Shown: positions 57,993 through 64,000 of the stretch, one piece after another
How the letters are laid out: each line of letters opens with the position of its first letter
Numbering within the stretch: the stretch's first letter is position 1
Source: Parcubacteria group bacterium
GTDB taxonomy: Bacteria > Patescibacteria > Paceibacteria > UBA9973 > UBA2103
Length of the DNA stretch: 64,000 bases
NCBI GenBank assembly: GCA_028286605.1
Contig: JAQBRE010000002.1
Location: forward strand, 124,001-188,000
Reading direction: 5' to 3'
The notes under the pieces: generated by a model
Database searches by the model: none
What the model was told of the DNA's origin: nothing
What the model saw: only the letters and a program-made list of their open reading frames with translations
Made by a program: the position numbers and the translations under genes

Positions 57993-58601
57993 ATGGCAAT
58001 ACCACACCCGAAAACCGAACGTACGTTCGTCATTATCAAGCCGGACGGCATTCAGCGCGGTCTCGTAGGAGAGATCATCAAGCGTTTCGAGCGCACGGGC
58101 CTCAAGCTCGTCGGCATGAAGATGACCGTCGCAGACAAGGAGCGTATCTGGAAGCATTACAACAAGGATGACGCCTGGTTCATCAAGAAGGGAACCAACA
58201 TCGCTGCGGAACGCGCTGCAGCCGGTCTCTCCGCAGAGAAAGAACCTATCGAATACGGTAAGGACATCATCCGCGCTCTCGAGAAGTACATGACCTGCAG
58301 CCCGTCTGTGATGATGGTGTGGGAAGGAAATCAGGCCGTCGTGGTCGTGAAGAAACTCACCGGTACCACAGAGCCTGCGACCTCAGACGTCGGTACTATC
58401 CGCGGCGATTTCACGACTGATTCGTATGGAATCTCTGCCGTTGATGATCGCGCCGTACGCAATCTCATCCACTGCACCGAATTCCCTGAAGAAGCAGAAG
58501 GTGAAATCAATCTCTGGTTCACCCCTGAGGAACTCATCAGCTATCGCCAGATCTCTGAAGCGATGCTGTACGACGTTAACCTCGACGGCATACTGGAATA
58601 A
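57993..58601 (+). CDS. ndk: Nucleoside diphosphate kinase, extended form
   Basis: 202 residues, longer than the usual ~140. Transfers phosphate between NTPs and NDPs. N-terminal ERTFVIIKPDGIQRGLVGEI is typical; active-site His is H160 in RNLIHCTEF (usual NxxHGSDS). An insertion of ~45 residues follows the Kpn-loop region (KDDAWFIKKGTNIAAERAAA...), and the C-terminus is also extended. Start fixed by TATACT, 8 bases upstream. Confidence 0.92.
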   Translation: MAIPHPKTERTFVIIKPDGIQRGLVGEIIKRFERTGLKLVGMKMTVADKERIWKHYNKDDAWFIKKGTNIAAERAAAGLSAEKEPIEYGKDIIRALEKYMTCSPSVMMVWEGNQAVVVVKKLTGTTEPATSDVGTIRGDFTTDSYGISAVDDRAVRNLIHCTEFPEEAEGEINLWFTPEELISYRQISEAMLYDVNLDGILE

Positions 58602-58617
58602 CTCACCGGGTTCCGTG

Positions 58618-58800
58618 TATACTGGTTTTCGGAGCTGCTTCTCAAAAATGCAACTTGCTTAAATCTCGGGAGTCTTTATCGTCGAAGGATAGTGAACATT
58701 TTATGCTCTACGTCCTCGGCAGCGGACACCCACGTGGCACAAAAAGTTGCCACAGAGAGGCAGTTCCATAGAAAAACCCATCCTTTGGATGGGTTTTTCT
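58618..58800 (+). ncRNA. Candidate structured ncRNA (6S-like layout) with promoter and terminator
   Basis: TATACT (58618-58623) starts a non-coding stretch that ends at an intrinsic terminator (58770-58800). The ends are complementary: 58631-58643 pairs with 58755-58767 over 13 bp (two G-U). Inside, 58650-58656 can pair with 58744-58750. A hairpin GTGGCA/TGCCAC (58734-58739, 58748-58753) competes for the same bases, so two conformations are possible. No reading frame fits. The closed rod with open centre recalls 6S RNA, but no sequence signature proves it. Confidence 0.55.
58770..58800 (+). terminator. Terminator of the candidate ncRNA
   Basis: A 14-bp stem AGAAAAACCCATCC/GGATGGGTTTTTCT with TTT loop. 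Confidence 0.88.
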
Positions 58801-58805
58801 ATTCA

Positions 58806-58834
58806 TTGACTTTTATGTAATAAATGGCTATATT
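58806..58834 (+). promoter_or_regulatory. Promoter of the 214-aa gene
   Basis: TTGACT (58806-58811), 17-bp spacer, TATATT (58829-58834). The 5' UTR is about 90 bases, long for this genome, and ends in a Shine-Dalgarno AAAAGGATAT. Confidence 0.7.
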
Positions 58835-58932
58835 CATACGGCTTAGTTCCTTGATATTTGTGAACATAGTAGGCGTTAAGCTGTCTGCACTCCGCAGATC
58901 GGTCATGCGCAAAACCTGAAAAGGATATCGTC

Positions 58933-59577
58933 ATGGGTAAGTCCGTCTCACGCGGTCAAGCTCTCGAGCTTATGGCTGTTCTGTCCCGAGATATAAATTG
59001 GGACAGGCTGACCTCTGAGCAAGTCCAGTTCGTCATCGATCTGCCGATTGAGAAACGCCGCGACCTGTTCACTTATTTTCTGCAGGACTCGCCTCAGCAA
59101 TTACCGTGGAATGTGGGTTTCTTAAAGCTGATAATCAACAACGTCCAACTCAGCGCTGATGCCACCACAAACGATCCACAGGAGTACTTCAAGACGCGCA
59201 CGGGACTCTGGGTCTCCGACGACTTCAAGAACCGGATCCTGACAAAGGTGCAGCCTGTTGAAAACCTTCACCCGACGACACTGAAGCTCTTCGAGCTCAA
59301 GAAGAACGCGTACGACCGCGAGATCACGCCCGAACTCGGCGAGAACTACCTCTTCGACGAGTCCGAGCTCTGCGCCCGCATCGAACAGATGATCGAGAAG
59401 CAGCCCAATGGGGAAGAGGGTGACCCCCTCAACAACGGCCACGTTAATCTGTTCTATGTGGCGGGCTGCGTGGTCGGCGTGCGCTGGAACTCCGACAACC
59501 GGGGGTGGGACGTCGGCTCGTGGGACCTCGGCGTCGGCAGCTGGAGCGCTGGCTATCGCGTGTTCTCTCGCAACTGA
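58933..59577 (+). CDS. Hypothetical protein with Trp/Gly-rich C-terminus (214 aa)
   Basis: Not recognised by function. Helical N-terminal half (SRGQALELMAVLSRDINWD, EQVQFVIDLPIEKRRDLF), then a C-terminal segment NNGHVNLFYVAGCVVGVRWN followed by GWDVGSWDLGVGSWSAGYRV. Proteins ending in such W-G repeats are familiar from CPR genomes as multi-copy unknowns (from memory, unverified). Clear Shine-Dalgarno; a 12-bp hairpin follows the stop. Confidence 0.72.
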   Translation: MGKSVSRGQALELMAVLSRDINWDRLTSEQVQFVIDLPIEKRRDLFTYFLQDSPQQLPWNVGFLKLIINNVQLSADATTNDPQEYFKTRTGLWVSDDFKNRILTKVQPVENLHPTTLKLFELKKNAYDREITPELGENYLFDESELCARIEQMIEKQPNGEEGDPLNNGHVNLFYVAGCVVGVRWNSDNRGWDVGSWDLGVGSWSAGYRVFSRN

Positions 59578-59591
59578 ACCTTATTCCCTTG

Positions 59592-59621
59592 GGCGAGTCC
59601 GGCAATTCGGCCGGACTCGCC
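59592..59621 (+). terminator. Hairpin after the 214-aa gene
   Basis: Stem GGCGAGTCCGGC/GCCGGACTCGCC with AATTCG loop; weak T content downstream (CACCAAATAC), so likely but not certain. Confidence 0.6.
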
Positions 59622-59693
59622 ACCAAATACCTAGGATTTCTTTGATACTTTGTATCTTTGAAACCTGGGTATTTTCTTTTGTATACTGTACGC

Positions 59694-60056
59694 ATGCGTT
59701 TACGTTGGCTCTTCATCGCGCTCGGCCTTGCAGCTCTTCTGCTGGCTATACATCTGTACGCGCTCGAGCACTTCCTTTATTGGTATTATCGCTGGCTCGA
59801 TACGCCGATGCACATCCTGGCAGGCGCGATGATGGGTGCGGCAGTGATAGGGGTTCTTCTTAAATTTCGCCCGTATAGCTATATCATTGCTATACTCGTT
59901 GGTGCGCTTGGCTGGGAGCTTTTCGAATATATCTTCGGGATTTCGACGGGGCAGCCGGACTACGTGCTAGATACCTTTCACGACATTCTGAATGATTTCG
60001 CTGGTGCAATTATCATCTACATAATCGCTCGATACACGGTATGGCGCTCACACTAA
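59694..60056 (+). CDS. Membrane protein, four helices (VanZ-like layout)
   Basis: 120 residues: hydrophobic segments at about 4-20, 40-58, 65-83 and 100-116. Charged/polar positions (DTPMHILAGAMMGA, WELFEYIFG, DTFHDILNDFAG) recall VanZ/DUF2238-type proteins. Not firmly assigned. TTGAAA-18-TATACT (-10 at 59682-59687) ends 6 bases before ATG 59694. The next gene overlaps by 16 bases. Confidence 0.68.
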   Translation: MRLRWLFIALGLAALLLAIHLYALEHFLYWYYRWLDTPMHILAGAMMGAAVIGVLLKFRPYSYIIAILVGALGWELFEYIFGISTGQPDYVLDTFHDILNDFAGAIIIYIIARYTVWRSH

Positions 60057-61429
60057 CATTCTGCGGAGGCGGAGATACCGTCACCGGTTCTAATTTCCTT
60101 ATCGAAGGTGCTCGCGGCAAGATGCTGGTGGATTGCGGCATAGAGCAGGGAAGGGATTTCGTCGAGAAAGAGATGTACGCGCCATTTCCGTATGATGTTC
60201 CGAGCCTGGACGCGCTCGTCATAACGCACGCGCATCTGGACCATATCGGCCGTGCTCCGAAGCTCATGCGCGAAGGCTTCAAGGGAAAGGTCTATGTGAC
60301 CCCGCCGACCCGCGATCTCATGGATATCATGCTTCGCGACAGTGCCCGCATACTGGCCGAGAACGCGCGTAGTCATGGGATACCTGCGATGTATGACGAT
60401 AGGGATATAGACGCGCTCATGAGCCGTATAGAGACCGTGGAGTACCACAAGGAATGGATAGCGGCACCGGGGCTTTCCTGCATTATGCGTAATACTGGCC
60501 ACATTCTTGGTTCCGGCAGCGTTCGCATTACGGATGAGGACGGCACGGGCCTTGCGCTCACGGGAGACATCGGCGCAACGCCGAATGTATATCTGCGCGA
60601 TGCCGAAGCAATCGACGACGCAGACGTGATGGTTATGGAAAGCGTGTATGGCGATAGGAAGAATACGGAGAAAGGAGATCGAGTTCCGGAGTTACGTGAC
60701 GCGTTGAAGCGCGCCTTGGCGCGCGGCGGAACGATTCTCATTCCGGCATTCTCGCTTGAACGCACGCAGCTTATGCTCTATGAGTTTTCTAACCTGATGG
60801 ATGCCGGAGAGATCCCTCGGATTCCGGTATACCTTGATTCGCCGCTCGCGATAAAGGCAACGGAAGTGTATGAGAAATATGCAGAGAACTATTTCCGTCC
60901 TGAAGCCGTTGAGGAGCTGCATCACGAGAAGAGTCTTTTCAAGTTCCCGTTCCTGAAAGAGACCACATCACGCGAAGCATCGATGGCGATATGGCAGGAT
61001 CATGGTCCGAAGATAATCATGGCGGGCGCAGGTATGAGCCATGGCGGCCGCATCGGCCGCCATGAGCAGAAGTATCTTCCTGATCCCACCACGACCCTCA
61101 TGATCGTGGGCTATCAGGCCCCTGGGAGCCCAGGACGCCTGCTTCAGGACGGAGTGAAGCATGTACGTATCGATAAGAAAGATGTGCACGTACGCGCCAC
61201 GATAGAGTCCTTCAGCGGCTGGTCTGCGCATGCAGATCGTGACGGTCTTCTAGATTTCGCACATATGGCGCAACCACGTGCGAAGACGATTTTCACGGCG
61301 CTCGGCGAGCCGTCCTCGGCTCGCTTCCTCGCGCAGCGCATTCACGAATACCTCGGTGTTACCGCAATCGTCCCTGAAAAGAATCAGAAGTGGGAAATAA
61401 CGAAAGTAGGTGCGAAGAGACTGTCTTGA
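60041..61429 (+). CDS. Beta-CASP metallo-hydrolase (RNA-processing exonuclease-like)
   Basis: 462 residues. MBL-fold with GGGDTVTGSNFLIE, metal motif THAHLDHIG, GSGSVRI and LTGDIGA; beta-CASP motifs A (VMESVYGDR), B (GAGMSHGGRIGRHEQ) and C (SGWSAHADRDGLL), where the last His is a metal ligand. This is the CPSF73/Ysh1-like bacterial branch, expected to act on RNA. Cytosolic. Co-transcribed with the upstream membrane protein gene. Confidence 0.92.
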   Translation: MALTLTFCGGGDTVTGSNFLIEGARGKMLVDCGIEQGRDFVEKEMYAPFPYDVPSLDALVITHAHLDHIGRAPKLMREGFKGKVYVTPPTRDLMDIMLRDSARILAENARSHGIPAMYDDRDIDALMSRIETVEYHKEWIAAPGLSCIMRNTGHILGSGSVRITDEDGTGLALTGDIGATPNVYLRDAEAIDDADVMVMESVYGDRKNTEKGDRVPELRDALKRALARGGTILIPAFSLERTQLMLYEFSNLMDAGEIPRIPVYLDSPLAIKATEVYEKYAENYFRPEAVEELHHEKSLFKFPFLKETTSREASMAIWQDHGPKIIMAGAGMSHGGRIGRHEQKYLPDPTTTLMIVGYQAPGSPGRLLQDGVKHVRIDKKDVHVRATIESFSGWSAHADRDGLLDFAHMAQPRAKTIFTALGEPSSARFLAQRIHEYLGVTAIVPEKNQKWEITKVGAKRLS

Positions 61430-61504
61430 CGAGCTGGTCGAGGTTTTGGTACCATATCTCTACAACGACTTCGGTCCCGGTCCATCCGAAAGGGTGAGAT
61501 TAGT

Positions 61505-61544
61505 AAAAGCGGTCATTGATCAACAAAGATCAATGACCGCTTTT
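61505..61544. terminator. Bidirectional terminator overlapping the toxin gene end
   Basis: A 17-bp perfect stem with AACAAA loop (61505-61521 / 61528-61544), AAAAGCGG and CCGCTTTT ends. The right arm lies inside the last codons of the minus-strand toxin gene. Confidence 0.85.
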
Positions 61545-61909
61545 CGTATTCTTTGGTGTTCTTCTTTAGAAATAATTCCCATCCTCTTTAGCAGACGTTT
61601 TGCATCGAGAGGTCGCATTTGAGATGTAATAGCTGACTCACTCGACCCATCTTCTAAAATAATGGGCATATAGTAAGGATTATTTTCTTTAATCTTTTCT
61701 GAAAGAGGTATTGCCCAAAACAGTTCTGTATTGAATTTTTTATACACAAGAACCGGTCTTCTAAAAGAACGACCTTTTCCGTTTTGCTCAGAGCCCACAT
61801 TTTCTCCAAGTGCTAACCACCAGATCTCCCGCTCCTTAAAGAACGGCCTTTCTTTTCGAGAATCGATCTGAATCTTTCTCTTATTCCATTTAGTAAGATT
61901 CTTTTCCAT
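61520..61909 (-). CDS. PemK/MazF-family toxin, no visible antitoxin
   Basis: 129 residues with the MazF-type SH3-like pattern: REIWWLALGENVGSEQNGKG, RRPVLVYKKFN, AIPLSEK and SAITSQMRPLDAKRLLKRMG (Thr/Ser and Gln of the active site). MazF enzymes cut mRNA at short motifs. No antitoxin gene is adjacent: upstream is an 88-base AT-rich gap, then a divergent gene. Codons are AT-richer than the neighbours, pointing to transfer. Confidence 0.82.
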   Translation of the reverse strand: MEKNLTKWNKRKIQIDSRKERPFFKEREIWWLALGENVGSEQNGKGRSFRRPVLVYKKFNTELFWAIPLSEKIKENNPYYMPIILEDGSSESAITSQMRPLDAKRLLKRMGIISKEEHQRIRKAVIDLC

Positions 61910-61997
61910 TCACGTAAACCCTAACAAAACAGAGGTCTAAGAATCTTAAAGAGAAAGTAAAATTTTCCTGAATTTAGTTTTGATATACTTTACATAT

Positions 61998-62327
61998 ATG
62001 ACCATTGAACACAGCAAGGTAACGTCCGCGTTCGAACTGGACGGAATGAAGGTTACGAAGAATCTGGGAATTGTGCGCGGTATCGTCGTGCGTTCACGTT
62101 CTGTCGTGGGAACTATCGGTGCAGGGTTGCAGAGTCTCTTTGGTGGAAACATCACGCTGTATGAGGAACTCTGCGAGAAAGCGCGCGAACAGGCCTTCGA
62201 GCGTATGCTCGATCATGGCGCAGCGCTCGGTGCTAATGCGATTATCGGCATGCGCTATGACGCTACCGAAGTAATGCAGGGAATTACGGAAGTGCTCGCC
62301 TACGGTACGGCAGTGGTCGTTGAGTAG
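61998..62327 (+). CDS. UPF0145 (YbjQ-like) protein
   Basis: 109 residues. Pattern VTSAFELDGMKVTKNLGIVR...SRSVVGTIGAGLQSLFGGN, YEELCEKAREQAFERMLDHG and GANAIIGMRYDATE is the YbjQ/UPF0145 (DUF74) fold, which forms pentamers; function unsettled. TATACT (61984-61989) is 8 bases before ATG 61998. Confidence 0.88.
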   Translation: MTIEHSKVTSAFELDGMKVTKNLGIVRGIVVRSRSVVGTIGAGLQSLFGGNITLYEELCEKAREQAFERMLDHGAALGANAIIGMRYDATEVMQGITEVLAYGTAVVVE

Positions 62328-62348
62328 GGAAGAAGAGGTGTGCGAGAT

Positions 62349-62385
62349 AAAAGAAAAGGCCCCGCAAAGCGGGGCCTTTTCTTTT
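62349..62385. terminator. Bidirectional terminator UPF0145 / rplT
   Basis: A 17-bp stem with AAA loop (62349-62365 / 62369-62385), outer arms AAAAGAAAAG and CTTTTCTTTT. Confidence 0.92.
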
Positions 62386-62396
62386 TCGTATGTGGC

Positions 62397-62747
62397 TTAC
62401 GCCATCACCTTCGTCGCGATGCGCGTGAACGCTTCAGGATCCATCTGTGCGATCTCAGAGAGCACTTTGCGGTCGAGACCGATCTGCTTCTTCGTGAGCG
62501 CGTCGATGAACGTGCTGTATGACTTGAAGCCGTTCTCGCGGATAGCGGCATTCAGGCGGACGATCCAAAGCTGACGGAAGTCCGTCTTCTTGTCGCGACG
62601 GTGGTTGAACGCATTCTTTCCGGCATGCACGAGCGACTCCTTCGCGAGGCGGACCTTGGTGCTGCGGCCATGGCGATAGCCCTTGGCGCGCTTCAATATG
62701 TTGCGTCGGCGCTTCGCTGACGTGACTCCTCCTTTTACTCGTGACAT
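62397..62747 (-). CDS. rplT: Ribosomal protein L20
   Basis: 116 residues (Escherichia coli 118). Early 50S assembly protein. RVKGGVTSAKRRRNILKRAK, YRHGRSTKVRLAKESLVHAG and FRQLWIVRLNAAIRENGFKS are diagnostic. Last of infC-rpmI-rplT. Confidence 0.96.
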   Translation of the reverse strand: MSRVKGGVTSAKRRRNILKRAKGYRHGRSTKVRLAKESLVHAGKNAFNHRRDKKTDFRQLWIVRLNAAIRENGFKSYSTFIDALTKKQIGLDRKVLSEIAQMDPEAFTRIATKVMA

Positions 62748-62769
62748 ACGGAAATGATTATTAAATTAC

Positions 62770-62961
62770 TTACTTAACTTTGCCCGAAAGGAACTGGCGA
62801 CGAATGTGATTCGTAACCGTAAGGGAAATCGGGTGCTTCTTCACGCCCTTCGTGCGGCCGCCTTCCTTCGCATTGAAATGGTCCTGACCAGCCTTACGCG
62901 CTACGAGCTTGCCGTTCTTGGTTACGCGTATGCGCTTGGTGTATGACTTGTTAGTTTTCAT
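62770..62961 (-). CDS. rpmI: Ribosomal protein L35
   Basis: 63 residues (Escherichia coli 65). MKTNKSYTKRIRVTKNGKLV and ARKAGQDHFNAKEG are diagnostic. Between infC (5 bases upstream) and rplT (22 bases downstream). Confidence 0.95.
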   Translation of the reverse strand: MKTNKSYTKRIRVTKNGKLVARKAGQDHFNAKEGGRTKGVKKHPISLTVTNHIRRQFLSGKVK

Positions 62962-62966
62962 GGTGG

Positions 62967-63545
62967 TTACTTAGGTTCAGGAACGATTGCTTCTTCGGGC
63001 CGCTTGGGGGCTGCTGCGCCTGGAACGGCTTTCGGATCACGTTCGACGATGCCTGCGAAGCCTTTCGGCGCGCGGGCTACCGGCTCAGCGATACGATAGG
63101 GGTAGGGAATCAGGTTGAGGAACTTCTCAAGACGTGTCTTGAGGAATACCTCATCCATTCCCTTGTAGCGACCCTTGAGGAACAGCTCGGCGCGGACGCG
63201 ATGACCATCAGCGAGCCATTCGGCTGCTTTCTTGGCTTTGAGAGCCATATCATGGTCTCCGGTGCCCACTTTTATCTGTACTTCCTTGGTTTCAGAGACT
63301 TTCGCCTTGGAACGAGCTGCACTCTCTTTCTTGCTACGCTCGTACTCGAATTTACCATAATCCATGATTTTCGCAACCGGCGGGACCGCATTCGGCGAGA
63401 TTTCGATGAGATCCAGATTCAGCTCCTGAGCAGCCTTGAATGCGGCGTCAAAGCTCAAAACACCCAGGTTTTCACCCTGGGCTCCGACGACGCGCAGTTC
63501 CTTCGCCGTTATCTCACGATTAATACGTACTCGTTCGGTAGCCAA
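62967..63545 (-). CDS. infC: Translation initiation factor IF-3 (TTG start)
   Basis: 192 residues (Escherichia coli 180). It prevents subunit joining and checks the start codon. N-domain RVRINREITAKELRVVGAQG and ISPNAVPPVAKIMDYGKFEY, C-domain VGTGDHDMALKAKKAAEWLA and FLKGRYKGMDE are typical. The C-terminus has a ~25-residue Ala/Pro/Glu tail. The start is TTG at 63545 with no nearby ATG in frame; TATTAT lies 9 bases upstream. Non-AUG starts are the known route of IF-3 autocontrol in other bacteria (AUU there). Confidence 0.94.
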   Translation of the reverse strand: MATERVRINREITAKELRVVGAQGENLGVLSFDAAFKAAQELNLDLIEISPNAVPPVAKIMDYGKFEYERSKKESAARSKAKVSETKEVQIKVGTGDHDMALKAKKAAEWLADGHRVRAELFLKGRYKGMDEVFLKTRLEKFLNLIPYPYRIAEPVARAPKGFAGIVERDPKAVPGAAAPKRPEEAIVPEPK

Positions 63546-63619
63546 TGTAGGGTCATAATAGCACGAAAAACAAGTAGCTACAAGGGTTTATTCCGGCGAA
63601 AGTGGTAGTATGAAGGCAT

Positions 63620-64000
63620 ATGGCGGCATTCAAGGGCACGAAAGTAGCATTATTCTTCCAAGGATCACTCATTGTCTATCTTCGAGACGATAAGCCGACC
63701 ATTCCTTATCCGAATATGTGGGATTTTCCGGGAGGCGGCAGGGAAGATGAGGAGACACCGCTCGAGTGCATTACGCGGGAAATTGAGGAGGAATTCTCGC
63801 TCAAGCTCACCCCCGAGATGTTCACGTGGCAGAAGGCCTTTCCGGCTATGAATGATCCGGAGCATGAATCCTACTTCTTCGTGGCACGCATCGGGAAGGA
63901 TCTCTTCAGTACTATCAAGTTCGGTTCGGAAGGCCAGCACTGGCAGATGATGAGCGTTCGGGATTTTATGGAGCATCCGCAGGGCATTCCTCCACTGAAG
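63620..64000 (+). CDS. Nudix hydrolase, 3' end outside the window
   Basis: First 127 codons of a gene running off the window. Nudix box FPGGGREDEETPLECITREI with EEE after it; the usual Gly near the end of the box is Ser. Preceding strand VALFFQGSLIVYLRDDKPT fits the fold. It hydrolyses nucleoside diphosphate-X compounds; substrate unknown. TAGTAT (63606-63611) lies 8 bases before ATG 63620, back to back with infC. Confidence 0.85.
   Translation, partial: MAAFKGTKVALFFQGSLIVYLRDDKPTIPYPNMWDFPGGGREDEETPLECITREIEEEFSLKLTPEMFTWQKAFPAMNDPEHESYFFVARIGKDLFSTIKFGSEGQHWQMMSVRDFMEHPQGIPPLK

Noticed and set aside
58618..58800. RNase P RNA for the ncRNA candidate
   Set aside because: An ACAGAGAG string is present, but the length and the other conserved regions do not fit.
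1..64000. CRISPR arrays, insertion sequences, prophage
   Set aside because: No regularly spaced repeats, transposase or phage genes were seen on either strand.
1..64000. Alternative genetic code (TGA as Gly or Trp)
   Set aside because: Several genes end cleanly at TGA (e.g. 871, 42754), so the standard bacterial code fits.

Overview
The window looks like a chromosome segment of a Candidate Phyla Radiation bacterium, most likely Parcubacteria/Paceibacteria. A Kaiserbacteria-like lineage is a guess from the roughly half-GC composition. Reasons: S5 is followed directly by L15 with no L30 (rpmD) between them, a known CPR trait. Several ribosomal proteins carry Ala/Lys-rich tails. Core genes are mixed with many small unrecognised genes, and TGA serves as a normal stop, so the code is standard. 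No phage, insertion sequence or CRISPR array was seen.

Layout. 1-12.7 kb: end of a tRNA-Pro, an EEP-family hydrolase, a trypsin-like protease, tRNA-Gly, a PadR/PspC pair, a RHH/RelE toxin-antitoxin pair, rarA, HU, then a minus-strand housekeeping block (rny, clpP, ppa, nusA), and a TetR regulator. 12.7-21.9 kb: type IV pilus genes (pilB, pilC, three prepilin-like proteins) with small genes and a beta-class glutathione S-transferase. 21.9-35.8 kb: tpiA, pgk, HIT, recJ, RNase HI, a ComEC channel protein and a separate ComEC-type metallo-hydrolase, superoxide dismutase, L28, a site-2 protease, a HD hydrolase and a 957-residue secreted LCAT-like hydrolase. 36-57.6 kb: translation genes rpsL-rpsG, fusA, tuf-rpsJ, rplC-D-W-B, rpsS through rplE, and rpsN through rplO-secY, followed by adk and map. 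Small accessory genes and terminators interrupt this block. 57.6-64 kb: ndk, a probable structured ncRNA, a beta-CASP nuclease, a lone MazF-type toxin, UPF0145, rplT-rpmI-infC and the start of a Nudix gene.

How genes work together. Pilus ATPase, platform protein and pilins, plus split ComEC, RecJ and RNase H, fit DNA uptake and processing. NusA, RNase Y, ClpP, the ribosomal block and IF-3 make a gene-expression core. The secreted esterase-like protein, protease, SOD and GST suggest contact with host-derived lipids, proteins and oxidants, which is inference.

The most interesting signal is in gene starts, which fall into three classes. (1) More than 20 starts have a TATAMT-like -10 box 6-9 bases upstream, implying leaderless mRNAs. 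(2) Five translation operons (S12, EF-G, L3, S19, S14) have a -35/17/-10 promoter, then a tiny GC hairpin plus T5 run, then ATG with no Shine-Dalgarno. (3) Small accessory genes have strong Shine-Dalgarno sequences, including a 34-codon GTG-start gene on the minus strand at 42990-43094. A ~170-nt candidate ncRNA with complementary ends lies at 58630-58800.
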